Of a DNA stretch of 64,000 nt, positions 49,880 through 57,974 are shown piece by piece. The translations under genes and the position numbers were made by a program. The notes beneath the pieces are model-generated. The model was not told the DNA's origin, made no database searches, and saw only the letters and a program-made list of their open reading frames with translations. The stretch is taken from the NCBI RefSeq assembly GCF_900230225.1, contig NZ_OCNH01000002.1, positions 745,844 through 809,843 on the forward strand, read 5' to 3'. Position 1 is the first letter of the stretch, and each line of letters begins with the position of its first letter. The stretch comes from Spirosoma fluviale (lineage in GTDB: Bacteria; Bacteroidota; Bacteroidia; Cytophagales; Spirosomataceae).

Positions 49880-50547
49880 ATGGAGGAGAACGTTACATAC
49901 CTCAACGAGTACCATCGGCAGCAGAGCAAAAAAATGATCAGGAAAGTCTCCGAGCAGCCCTTGATGTCATTGCAGGAGTGCATCGAGCAAGCAAAGCGGC
50001 TCAAGGACCAGCCCCTCAAAACCGTGCCCAAAAAGTCGCGTTAGATAAAGCCCTTCGAGTCGGCGAGGAGAAACTACTTCGCAGATGGGCTATTTCTGAA
50101 TCGAAAATGTTGCCCGCCGAGCCTTTTACGGATGCCTGGCAGGCTCAAGGTGGCGAAGGTGGAGCTGAGCACCAGGTGTATGTTCAATTAGGGGTTTATT
50201 ATAAACGCAATAACCTCAACTATTACGGTACCTGGTTGAGTTATCTGCACAATCTGTTACTTCATAACTGGCTCTTCCCCGAGACGGGCTACACGTTTCT
50301 GGGCTTGATGGATGTCGATGGCTTTTTACATTCTGTTGTTAGTCAGAAAGCCTTACGCGGCATAAGAGGAGCAACGCCTGAGGAGGTAGCCGCTTACATG
50401 CTGCCCTTTGACTTTGTGCCTCTGCAAAACAGCGACTATATCAACGCGAATTTTGGGATCATTGTCAGTGATTTACATCATCGAAATGTACTTGTACGGG
50501 ATGACGGAGAATTGCTGGTGTTTGATCCGGTTATTTACTTGCAGTGA
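49880..50547 (+). pseudogene. Polyvalent-protein-type kinase gene split by a frameshift at an A5 run
   Basis: Two frames join into one plausible protein. Frame 2 from the ATG at 49880 (or 49859) reads MEENVTYLNEYHRQQSKKMI, then MSLQECIEQAKRLKDQPLKT and stops at 50044. Frame 1 carries VALDKALRVGEEKLLRRWAI, AEHQVYVQLGVYYKRNNLNY, HNWLFPETGYTFLGL and LHHRNVLVRDDGELLVFDPV to 50547. The second part resembles the kinase domain of polyvalent proteins (Kinase-PolyVal). The frames meet at CCC AAA AAG TCG; one more A in the run 50030-50034 would give PKKVALDKALRV without a break. Frame 1 is open back to 49849, but its first 60 residues look non-native. It could be a broken gene, a phase-variable gene, or -1 frameshifting. 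Full length would be about 220 residues. Confidence 0.72.
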
Positions 50548-50555
50548 TTAGCATT

Positions 50556-50600
50556 TTTGCCGACGTCGCTGTAGTCAATATCGGGAGCTATTTGGCGTAG
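50556..50600. repeat. Second copy of the thrA 3' end
   Basis: Read in frame, these 15 codons give FADVAVVNIGSYLA and TAG, next to thrA's true end FADVVSIGSYLA and TAA (49783-49821). At DNA level about 34 of 39 positions agree after a 6-nt gap. The kinase gene lies exactly between the two copies, as in integration at a gene's 3' end. Confidence 0.75.
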
Positions 50601-50665
50601 TACCGACCGTCCCGGTCGGGTGAGCTTCGGTCGCACACACACCCGACCGGGACGGTCGGTACTAC
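50597..50665. repeat. REP pair with GTAG heads, 26-bp perfect arms
   Basis: The arms 50597-50622 and 50640-50665 are exact reverse complements with a 17-nt spacer. Each begins GTAG on its strand and contains the palindrome CCGACC-GTCCC-GGTCGG. It starts at the last bases of the thrA-end copy (the TAG of that frame is part of the GTAG head). A third REP family, distinct from those at 12.1 and 28.5 kb. Confidence 0.92.
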
Positions 50666-50746
50666 CCTAAGTTGCCTTTACAATAAGGTGACTTAGAAGC
50701 GTTCAATCGTCTCACTGTAGATCTGGTCTATTCTTAATTTGCCTCT

Positions 50747-51961
50747 ATGCGACCTCCTCTATTCCTGATATGCTTCCTGCTGACTTCCGCTTCTGTTTTC
50801 TCGCAACAGAACACGTCTTACAAAGACCCAACAACGGCCCTGGAAAACTTCGAGTTTAAGGCCATTGATTACAGCACGTTAGATTCTGTTGCCCGCGATT
50901 ACATCAACGCTATCGAGCATAGTCTCTACCATCGTTTTGATCAGGCCGAGGTATTGATGACAAAGGTCGCTTTGCAGACGGCCGCTCCATTACATGTGGC
51001 AGCCCGTGATCATTTACTAAATGAACTTTACTTCTGGCGGGGGAAATATGGTGAGTATGTAAGATTTGCAGATCAGATTAAAGAAAAACCTCAATTCTAT
51101 GAACTGGCTACACAACTAGCTGCTCAGCCAGCCATGCAAATCAGTTTTTTAACTGATAGCCTGCTAATTCCGGTAAGGGTTCGGAGGCATAGCTACGTCA
51201 TTGCCAACGTCCTCCTTAACGGAAAGCCTGTACGGCTTGTGCTTGATTCGGGGGCTAATTTCTCAATTATATCTCAGAAGCTGAATGACGAATTGAAGAT
51301 GGCACCTTTGGCCACGGTGAACGTTTTAAACTCCGTTGGTACACTGGTTAAATCATCTGTTGGCCTGCTTGATTCACTGTCGTTTGGCAATGTGCGGTTA
51401 ACACATGTACCTGTAATCTACACGGCGAAAGATGGCGTTTTCAAAACGATGCATGCGGATGGCCTTTTGGGTTGGGATATTCTGCAAAAGCTCACTTATA
51501 CAGCGGATTTCAAAGAGCAGACGCTTATGATTCGAAAGCCTGTTTTAGATACTACGGCTGAAAAGAATCTGTTTGGTATTGGGTATCCTATACTGGTTGT
51601 TCGTTCTGCATCTGGTAATCCGCTCAATATGTATTTTGACTCCGGGTCCAATAGTGTCGATCTGCGGGAGAAAGGAGCTGCTAAACTTGGGGAATATAAG
51701 ACCAGAAAAAGGCCGGGGGCAGCCTTTGGAATTGGTAAAATGAAAATAGGCTTATTTCGTTATGTGAAGGACTTTACATTTCAGACAAACGGTCAATCAT
51801 TCAGTCGGAAGTCTACGTATTTATCGCCCCTTAAAAAGGTTTTTCTAAATATTGACTGTGATGGCGTAATCAGTAATGCACCTTTTCAAAAAGGCCGTTT
51901 TACGATAGATTACCTCAATAACCATGTTGGCTATAGCGAGACGAAGGTCGTAAAACACTAA
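50747..51961 (+). CDS. Secreted retropepsin-like aspartyl protease with two DSG lobes
   Basis: 404 residues with a signal peptide ending near SVFSQ (19). A helical N-terminal part (about 25-140) is followed by a retropepsin-like domain. It contains RLVLDSGANFSIIS near 163 (the catalytic D-S/T-G) with a hydrophobic-GLLGWDIL motif near 241 typical of the lobe end. A second D-S-G, MYFDSGSNSVDLRE near 298, begins another lobe ending NIDCDGVISNAPF. Bacterial retropepsins often carry one D-T/S-G per chain and dimerise; two in one chain give a pepsin-like single-chain layout. It could process peptides outside the cytoplasm. No operon partner. Confidence 0.83.
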   Translation: MRPPLFLICFLLTSASVFSQQNTSYKDPTTALENFEFKAIDYSTLDSVARDYINAIEHSLYHRFDQAEVLMTKVALQTAAPLHVAARDHLLNELYFWRGKYGEYVRFADQIKEKPQFYELATQLAAQPAMQISFLTDSLLIPVRVRRHSYVIANVLLNGKPVRLVLDSGANFSIISQKLNDELKMAPLATVNVLNSVGTLVKSSVGLLDSLSFGNVRLTHVPVIYTAKDGVFKTMHADGLLGWDILQKLTYTADFKEQTLMIRKPVLDTTAEKNLFGIGYPILVVRSASGNPLNMYFDSGSNSVDLREKGAAKLGEYKTRKRPGAAFGIGKMKIGLFRYVKDFTFQTNGQSFSRKSTYLSPLKKVFLNIDCDGVISNAPFQKGRFTIDYLNNHVGYSETKVVKH

Positions 51962-51999
51962 AAATTTCGTAGCTTCGTAAACGACAATTCCTCTTTCCT

Positions 52000-53625
52000 G
52001 TGTTACCTGATACCCAGCAGCAACCCCTCATTGAACGCATTCGTGACATTGGTCACCCTGAAGCTGTCCGGCGATTTTTTGGGTTGTTGAAGGAGCTGAT
52101 CGACATCGTTAACCTGCCCAATGGCGATGCCCGGCTGGCATTTACGGTGCGTCAGGAGAAAGCCGCCATTACCGCCCACATCAACTATTTTCAGGCCCTG
52201 CGCATTCAGCGGCCTCGAAAGGGCGAAGTTGAATACCATCTTACCGTTAAGAAGTCCTATCAGGACCGGCTGAAAGTCCTGGAGGAACTGGTGTTTGAAC
52301 CCATTACCGAAAAGTCGGAATACGTAGCGGCTATCATCGGGCAGTCGAACGTGCATCTGCTCTACCAGCCGGTGCTGCGTACCTGTTGGGAAGACTGCCT
52401 GCTCGAACTCGTTGAGAGTACAAAACGGGGCCCGCACTCCGCCCGCCATAATGCCGATGTGTACCGGGCTGCCGAAGATGAAGCCTTCCTGAGCGAAATA
52501 ACCCGGCTCGCCGACGACCCAACGCTGGGCGACAGACGACCGAACGACTACACCGCTGAAGAACCGGAAGCCGAATACGAAACCGAGCCGGAGCGGCCTA
52601 GCCAACCGCATAACCTCATCTTGTTTGGACCGCCGGGAACGGGCAAAACCTTTGCGCTGCAGCCGTATCTGTGGGAAAAGAATGCCGCGTCTGGATTGTC
52701 GAGTTCTGTCCGGGCCAGTCTGATTACCTTTCACCCGGCTTATAGCTACGAAGAGTTTGTAGAAGGTATCCGCCCGGAAGTAATTAACGGGCAGATTAGT
52801 TACCGGATTCGGAAGGGGATTTTTTATAAAGCCTGTATGTCGGCCATTCAGCAGGCCGGTTATGCCACACTGGCCGATTGCCTGAACGACTCGGTGGAGA
52901 CCCGCCAGCAGAAGTTGAAAAAGGCACCTCCGCACTACCTGCTCATCGACGAAATTAACCGGGCCAACGTGGCAAGTGTGTTTGGTGATTTGATTACGTT
53001 GCTTGAAAGCGATAAACGACTGGGTGCGGAAAATGAACTCTGGCTGACGCTGCCATATTCGCAGGAGCGTTTCGGGGTGCCGCTGAATCTATTCGTGGTT
53101 GCCACCATGAATACGACCGACAAGTCGATTGCGCTGCTGGATATTGCCCTCCGACGACGGTTCTCGTTTCGGGAAATTGCGCCCGATCCTTCTGTTTTAG
53201 GGACGATTGACGGCATTGACCTGGCGCAACTATTACGAACAATCAACGAACGCATCGAGTACCTGCTCGACCGCGATCATCAAATCGGGCATGCTTACTT
53301 GACCACTATCGAAACGCATGCTGACCTCTGTACGACCTTCCGCGACCGAATTATTCCGCTTTTGCAGGAGTATTTCTTTAACGACTGGGCAAAAATACAG
53401 TTAGTTCTGGGCGACAACATGGCCTGGGGAAAAGACCCCGATCTGCGGCTGGTTCGGTTGAAGAAGAAATATACATCGGCAGCGGCCAGCAAACTGTTTG
53501 GCGAACTGCCCGACTCCATCGACGAAGTCGTTACCTATGAAATCAATCCGCATTTGCAGCAGGGCGATTTCGACCAGATTCCGGTCGATGCCTTTGTGAA
53601 GATTTATCAAAAACAACAAGTATAG
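52000..53625 (+). CDS. McrB-like AAA+ GTPase (orphan, no McrC)
   Basis: 541 residues; the start is a GTG at 52000 (LPDTQQQPLIERIRDIGHPE). An N-terminal region of about 200 residues, not recognised as a known modified-DNA reader, precedes the AAA_5/McrB motor: GPPGTGKT near 210, ITFHPAYSYEEFVEGIRPEV, Walker B HYLLIDEINRANVASVFGDL near 312, and the McrB signature TMNTTDKSIALLDIALRRRF near 369. In type IV restriction, McrB moves DNA and McrC cuts. The next gene on either side is not McrC, so partner loss, a distant partner, or a non-restriction role (as in other McrB-fold systems) is possible. Confidence 0.88.
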   Translation: MLPDTQQQPLIERIRDIGHPEAVRRFFGLLKELIDIVNLPNGDARLAFTVRQEKAAITAHINYFQALRIQRPRKGEVEYHLTVKKSYQDRLKVLEELVFEPITEKSEYVAAIIGQSNVHLLYQPVLRTCWEDCLLELVESTKRGPHSARHNADVYRAAEDEAFLSEITRLADDPTLGDRRPNDYTAEEPEAEYETEPERPSQPHNLILFGPPGTGKTFALQPYLWEKNAASGLSSSVRASLITFHPAYSYEEFVEGIRPEVINGQISYRIRKGIFYKACMSAIQQAGYATLADCLNDSVETRQQKLKKAPPHYLLIDEINRANVASVFGDLITLLESDKRLGAENELWLTLPYSQERFGVPLNLFVVATMNTTDKSIALLDIALRRRFSFREIAPDPSVLGTIDGIDLAQLLRTINERIEYLLDRDHQIGHAYLTTIETHADLCTTFRDRIIPLLQEYFFNDWAKIQLVLGDNMAWGKDPDLRLVRLKKKYTSAAASKLFGELPDSIDEVVTYEINPHLQQGDFDQIPVDAFVKIYQKQQV

Positions 53626-53717
53626 CGGGCAGAAGGCCGCTTTTTAGAATTGGTAAAACCAGTTTATATACCAACTGCGGGTTTTCACGGCAACAGCCGA
53701 CCACCCGCTCTACAATT

Positions 53718-54749
53718 ATGAAAGCACTCGTTCTTACGCAATACAATCAGCTCGATTTTCAGGAAGTTCCCAAGCCCGCAATCCGCCCCAACGAGGTGCT
53801 GGTTCGTGTACAGGCCGTCGGTATCTGCGGCTCCGACGTACACGGCATGGACGGCAGCAGCGGCCGGCGTATTCCGCCCATCGTAATGGGCCACGAAGCC
53901 AGCGGCATCATTGCCGAAGTAGGCAGCGACGTGAAAAACTGGGCCACCGGCGACCGCGTCACGTTCGATTCGACGGTGTATGTGCTCGACGACTGGTACA
54001 GCCGCCGGGGGCAGTACAACCTGAGCGATGGCCGCGAAGTAGTCGGCGTATCGACGCCCGATTTCAAGCGGAACGGTGCCTTTGCCGAGTACGTGGCCAT
54101 ACCCCAGCATATTCTGTATGCCGTTCCCGATAATGTCAGTTTCACCCAGGCTGCGCTGGTCGAGCCGGTTGCCGTGGCACTCCATGCCGTTAGCCTGACG
54201 CCCATTCAGGTCAACGATTCGGCGGTCGTGGTTGGGTCGGGCATGATTGGCCTGTTCGTAATTCAGGTACTGAAACTGGCGGGTTGCGGTATCATCATCG
54301 CCATCGACCTGGACGACGATCGACTTGCGTTAGCCCAAAAACTCGGCGCAACCCATAGCATTAACGCTAAAAGTGGCGACGTAGCCAAACAGGTACAGGA
54401 CCTGACGCACGGCCGTGGGGCCGACGTTTCCTTTGAAGTGGTAGGCGCGGGGCCAACGGTCAAAACCGCCATCGACTGCGTTCGTAAAGGGGCTACGGTC
54501 ACGCTGGTCGGAAATCTGGCGCCAACGGTTGAAGTGCCGTTACAGGCCATCGTCACCCGTCAGTTGCGGCTACAGGGTTCCTGCGCCATCAACGGCGAAT
54601 ACGAAGCGGCTCTGGCCCTGATCTCGTCCGGTCGGATGAATGTCGAAGCCATTCTGAGTGCCGAAGTGCCGCTGGAAGAAGGTGCCGACTGGTTCAAAAG
54701 GCTTTACGGAAAAGAGAAAGGATTGATAAAAGTGGTGTTAAAACCGTAG
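53718..54749 (+). CDS. Medium-chain zinc-type alcohol/polyol dehydrogenase without structural-zinc cysteines
   Basis: 343 residues, MDR superfamily near sorbitol/L-threonine 3-dehydrogenase. Catalytic zinc ligands are visible: Cys37 in VGICGSDVHG, His59-Glu60 in VMGHEASG and Glu149 in VEPVAVALHA. The nucleotide-binding strand is VVVGSGMIGLFVIQVLKLAG with an acidic residue after beta2 (AIDLDDDR), suggesting NAD. Between 84 and 110, where relatives have four Cys for structural zinc, there is none (VYVLDDWYSRRGQYNLSDGR). The substrate is likely a sugar alcohol or threonine-like compound, not decidable. It ends exactly where the convergent DUF4932 gene ends. Confidence 0.92.
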   Translation: MKALVLTQYNQLDFQEVPKPAIRPNEVLVRVQAVGICGSDVHGMDGSSGRRIPPIVMGHEASGIIAEVGSDVKNWATGDRVTFDSTVYVLDDWYSRRGQYNLSDGREVVGVSTPDFKRNGAFAEYVAIPQHILYAVPDNVSFTQAALVEPVAVALHAVSLTPIQVNDSAVVVGSGMIGLFVIQVLKLAGCGIIIAIDLDDDRLALAQKLGATHSINAKSGDVAKQVQDLTHGRGADVSFEVVGAGPTVKTAIDCVRKGATVTLVGNLAPTVEVPLQAIVTRQLRLQGSCAINGEYEAALALISSGRMNVEAILSAEVPLEEGADWFKRLYGKEKGLIKVVLKP

Positions 54750-56132
54750 TTACTGCTTAGCGGCCCATGCTATAATAGCCGGGTACAGATCGGCAACGGT
54801 TTGACCCGGCTTTCTGGTTTTATACAGCCGAAGTAACTCCTGATCGAATTCGCGGAACCGACGGAAGCCTCGATTTTTTACCATATTTGATTGCCTGTTT
54901 TTGTTGAGAACGGCGAACGTTTTGGCATCGAAAAGGTCATTAAATAAGAGCGATACGAGTGCATAATTCATGTACTCTTCAAAGCACAAAAGAGCGTTGT
55001 CGTAATTGACAGAGGGCGTATTGGGCGTAATCCAATCGGCCATATTTTTATAGGCCGCTGCTACCGCTTTGTCGTACTTGTCTGCTTCAGGATTCAGGTA
55101 ATTGTGATTCAGCTCTGTAAACGAAATCACCATTCGCTGGCCACGCAGCACATCGCCGGACTGACCGGTTTCGTCTTTGCTGATAAACGGATAATTAATG
55201 TGGCACTGGGCTTCGGTGAACCCGTTGTCATCAAATCGATTCGCTGACTGGTTGCTGCCGACCAGGGGCGTAAAAATCATTTTGACGGCGGAGTAGCGCG
55301 TTGTTGGAAACTGCTTTTCCAACCAGGTCTTCATCGTTGCCACATCTACATTCTTTTTGAAATCAGTAATCAGGCTGGTGTAGTATGGCTGATGCTTCTG
55401 AAAGAACGTGTGAAAGCCGGACTGGCTGGCAAATTGCTCCACGAGTGGAATATAAGGCGTTAACTGATTTACCTCTCCCCAGCTAATTCGGTCGTAGACG
55501 GGGCTTTTCTCCAGTTTGTTTGCCTGAAGGGTGTAGGCATAACTATCCATCTTAAGATTGTGGTAGTTATTCACGGATTTACGCAGCAGGGAGTCTATCG
55601 TACGCACTACCGGATGGTTTTTGTACGGTGAAAAATGACTCATTACCTGTGAGTAATAGGGTGTGTCTTTTTCAATCGCATCGGTTTTGCCGTAGTCGGT
55701 GAGGGCAAAAATCACATTGATCAATTCGTAGACTTCCGGAATTTCAACGATCGTTTTCCCCTCATTCGCTTTCTTGTAGGCGTCCGTAAATACGGCGGTT
55801 TTTATAGGCTTATGGCTGGTAAAATGCCCCTGTAAGGTATCGCCTTTGGCTTCCCGGATTATCTGGAAATGGGTGATAACACCGTAGTTGAGGGTCATTG
55901 CAATGGAGTCTTTTTCGGACACCAGCAAGAATGGAACGGATGGCTTATCAAGGGGGAAATCATGCGAAAAGTCCTTCGGAACATCGTTGACTCCAGTGAA
56001 AGGCCCCCGCTCGCCATCAACGTAGAGAATGACACTGTTTTGATTTGTTCGAATAGTAGGAAGAGAGGTCGTTTGCCCTAATGCGTTCAGTATCGTTAAG
56101 GTAATGAGCAGAAAAGTAACTATTCTTTTCAT
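54750..56132 (-). CDS. DUF4932-like secreted protein, possible metalloprotease
   Basis: 460 residues from the ATG at 56132 (MKRIVTFLLITLTILNALGQ, signal peptide); an ATG at 56171 adds 13 polar residues and is less likely. The mature region is rich in aromatic and helical segments: VYELINVIFALTDYGKTDAI, HFSPYKNHPVVRTIDSLLRK, FHTFFQKHQPYYTSLITDFK, VISFTELNHNYLNPE and LLCFEEYMNYALVSLLFNDL. The pair ELNHNY and, later, FEEYMNYA could be metal ligands (ExxH and E), as expected for DUF4932, whose activity is unproven. Its stop abuts the neighbouring dehydrogenase stop with no gap. Confidence 0.7.
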   Translation of the reverse strand: MKRIVTFLLITLTILNALGQTTSLPTIRTNQNSVILYVDGERGPFTGVNDVPKDFSHDFPLDKPSVPFLLVSEKDSIAMTLNYGVITHFQIIREAKGDTLQGHFTSHKPIKTAVFTDAYKKANEGKTIVEIPEVYELINVIFALTDYGKTDAIEKDTPYYSQVMSHFSPYKNHPVVRTIDSLLRKSVNNYHNLKMDSYAYTLQANKLEKSPVYDRISWGEVNQLTPYIPLVEQFASQSGFHTFFQKHQPYYTSLITDFKKNVDVATMKTWLEKQFPTTRYSAVKMIFTPLVGSNQSANRFDDNGFTEAQCHINYPFISKDETGQSGDVLRGQRMVISFTELNHNYLNPEADKYDKAVAAAYKNMADWITPNTPSVNYDNALLCFEEYMNYALVSLLFNDLFDAKTFAVLNKNRQSNMVKNRGFRRFREFDQELLRLYKTRKPGQTVADLYPAIIAWAAKQ

Positions 56133-56362
56133 GTATATATGACGGTTGAGTTTCGTCTGCATGTTATGCAAAAAGGCGTAGCATTGCTATTGGTACTCGA
56201 AAAATTCTTATCATTAATAATTCAATCTTCGTTTGAGTAGAAGACCTACCGAAAACGCATTTCGTTGGAAGACGTTTTAGAAATTATCGGCTTTACTTTA
56301 CAGGCGAAGTTTGAAAAAGAGCGAAGTGACGTTTGGCTATCTTGTATCAAAACATAAACTAT

Positions 56363-56578
56363 ATGAACGCCATCAACATCCAGAATCAATCCGATCGCTA
56401 TGTGATTAGCATTGATAAAAAGGCAGTTAGCCAGGAGTTTATGCTGGAGCTTCTTGAACGATTACAACTGGAACAACTGGCACAGAAAGTTGACTTTGAT
56501 GACTCAATTCTTGCGCTGGGGGAGGAGATAAATGCTGGCTGGTGGCAACAGAACAAACATCGGTTTATTAAGGAATAA
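56363..56578 (+). CDS. Small antitoxin-like protein of a PIN-type toxin-antitoxin pair
   Basis: 71 residues from the ATG at 56363 (MNAINIQNQSDRYVISIDKK); another ATG at 56333 adds 10 residues. The start has a short strand (RYVISIDKK), followed by a helix (FMLELLERLQLEQLAQKVDF) and LALGEEINAGWWQQNKHRFI. This is typical of small antitoxins placed before PIN-domain toxins in Bacteroidota. The partner begins 2 bp after the stop but is broken. The antitoxin frame itself is intact. Confidence 0.62.
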   Translation: MNAINIQNQSDRYVISIDKKAVSQEFMLELLERLQLEQLAQKVDFDDSILALGEEINAGWWQQNKHRFIKE

Positions 56579-56580
56579 CC

Positions 56581-56800
56581 GTGAAGAAAGTTATTCTTGA
56601 CCACAACATCTTATTCTCGGCTATCCATACCAAATCGTCTTATACACGACAGCGATTGTTGGATAGTCCATTCGCTGGATGAGAATGATACGGCTTACAT
56701 TGCTTTGGCCCTTGAGTTAGATGCTGAATTATGGACACGAGATGAAGCCTTGAAAACAGGGCTTCGTTTACGTGGTTTTGACAAATTCTTTAGTGAATAA
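56581..56800 (+). pseudogene. PIN-domain toxin remnant with internal deletion and frameshift
   Basis: From the GTG at 56581 one frame reads KKVILDHNILFSAIHTKSSY, then TRQRLLDSPFAG, and stops: the N-terminal strand and helix of a PIN domain (LDTN/LDHN). The next frame, from about 56653, reads SLDENDTAYIALALELDAEL, then WTRDEALKTGLRLRGFDKFF to 56800: the C-terminal PIN part with the conserved acidic residues. Roughly 60 residues of the middle, including other acidic ligands, are gone. So the RNase toxin is dead, while the upstream antitoxin survives. Confidence 0.78.
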
Positions 56801-56812
56801 GTAAAATAAATT

Positions 56813-57889
56813 ATGCCTGAACCCATACGCATTGCCATTATTGGCCCCGGTAAAGTGGCGCATCTGCACGCCAAAGCGGCTCTGGAAATACCCAATGCCG
56901 AACTAGTCGCCGTTTACGGCCGCACCTATCAAAAAGCGGAAGATTTTGCCAATCAATACGGCATTCGTGCTTACAGCGACATCTACGACATGGTCGACCG
57001 CGAAAACGTGGACCTCTGTCTGGTTTGTACCACGCACCCCGGTCACCGGGAGCCAACGGTAGCGGCCCTGAATGCGGGTTCGCACGTGCTGGTGGAGAAA
57101 CCACTGGCGTCGTCGCTGGAAGATTGCGACGCCATGCTCGAAGCCGCCAAACGCAATAATCGCCACCTGGGGGTTATCAGCCAACGGCGGTTTTATGCAC
57201 CCAGCCAGCGGATTCGGGAGGCTATTGATACCGGAAAGATAGGAGCGCCGGTTCTCGGAACGGTTCAGATGCTCGGCTGGCGGGATGAGAACTACTACAA
57301 AAGTGACGCCTGGCGCGGCACCTGGTCCGAAGAAGGCGGTGGTGTTTTGGTCAACCAGTCGCCCCACCAACTGGATTTACTGCTCTGGTACATGGGCGAA
57401 GTCGACGAGGTATTTGGCGTATGGCGTAACTTGAACCACCCCTATATTGAGGTAGATGATACGGCGCTGGCCATCGTCAAATTCAAGAATGGTGGGTTGG
57501 GTAATATCATCGTGAGTAACTCACAGAAGCCCGGTATTTTCGGGAAAGTCCACGTACACGGCCAGAATGGCGCTTCGGTTGGCGTTCAGACCGATGGCGG
57601 GGCCTTGTTTATTGCGGGCATGTCGAGCATTACCGACCCGCCGGTCAATGACCTCTGGACGGTGCCGGGAGAGGAAAATTTACTCGCTCAATTCATCGAA
57701 GAAGACACGGCTTTCTTCAAGACCATCGACGCTACGGTCTATTACTTTGGTCTGCAAATTGCCGAGTTCTGCGACGCTATCCGGGCCGGTCGTGCCCCTG
57801 CCGTAACAGGCGAAGAAGGCCGTAACGTAGTAGCCCTTTTTCAGGCTATTTATGAATCGACACGAACGGGCTTATCCGTAAAATTTTAA
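56813..57889 (+). CDS. Gfo/Idh/MocA-family oxidoreductase
   Basis: 358 residues. An N-terminal Rossmann fold with IRIAIIGPGKVAHLHAKAAL, then VLVEKPLASSLEDCDAML (the family's catalytic-Lys motif EKP), and a C-terminal alpha/beta domain with VNQSPHQLDLLLWYMGEVDE. The latter has the conserved Asp/His of the GFO_IDH_MocA_C fold. Cytosolic, NAD(P)-dependent sugar or inositol oxidoreductase; substrate unknown. No signal peptide. It is 12 bp after the toxin remnant and converges on the SusD gene across a strong hairpin. Confidence 0.92.
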   Translation: MPEPIRIAIIGPGKVAHLHAKAALEIPNAELVAVYGRTYQKAEDFANQYGIRAYSDIYDMVDRENVDLCLVCTTHPGHREPTVAALNAGSHVLVEKPLASSLEDCDAMLEAAKRNNRHLGVISQRRFYAPSQRIREAIDTGKIGAPVLGTVQMLGWRDENYYKSDAWRGTWSEEGGGVLVNQSPHQLDLLLWYMGEVDEVFGVWRNLNHPYIEVDDTALAIVKFKNGGLGNIIVSNSQKPGIFGKVHVHGQNGASVGVQTDGGALFIAGMSSITDPPVNDLWTVPGEENLLAQFIEEDTAFFKTIDATVYYFGLQIAEFCDAIRAGRAPAVTGEEGRNVVALFQAIYESTRTGLSVKF

Positions 57890-57896
57890 ACGTAAC

Positions 57897-57971
57897 AAAA
57901 AAGAGGAAAGGGAATCGGGAGACGGAAGGGGTATTAATTCCTTTCGTCTCCCGATTCCCTTTCCTCTTTTT
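57897..57971. terminator. Long bidirectional terminator hairpin, 32-bp arms
   Basis: The arms 57898-57929 and 57940-57971 pair with one mismatch around a 10-nt loop. The A tract on the left and T tract on the right make an intrinsic-type terminator on both strands. It lies between the convergent oxidoreductase and SusD genes (stops at 57889 and 57975). Confidence 0.88.
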
Positions 57972-57974
57972 GTC

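Noticed and set aside
50028..50035. Classical -1 ribosomal slippery heptamer
   Set aside because: The site reads C AAA AAG, not A AAA AAG, and I see no strong downstream stem; programmed frameshifting is possible but not supported over indel.
49849..50040. Frame-1 start for the kinase gene at 49849
   Set aside because: The first 60 residues look like an out-of-frame reading of the better frame 2 sequence (AAEQKNDQES... type), so the coding order is frame 2 then frame 1.
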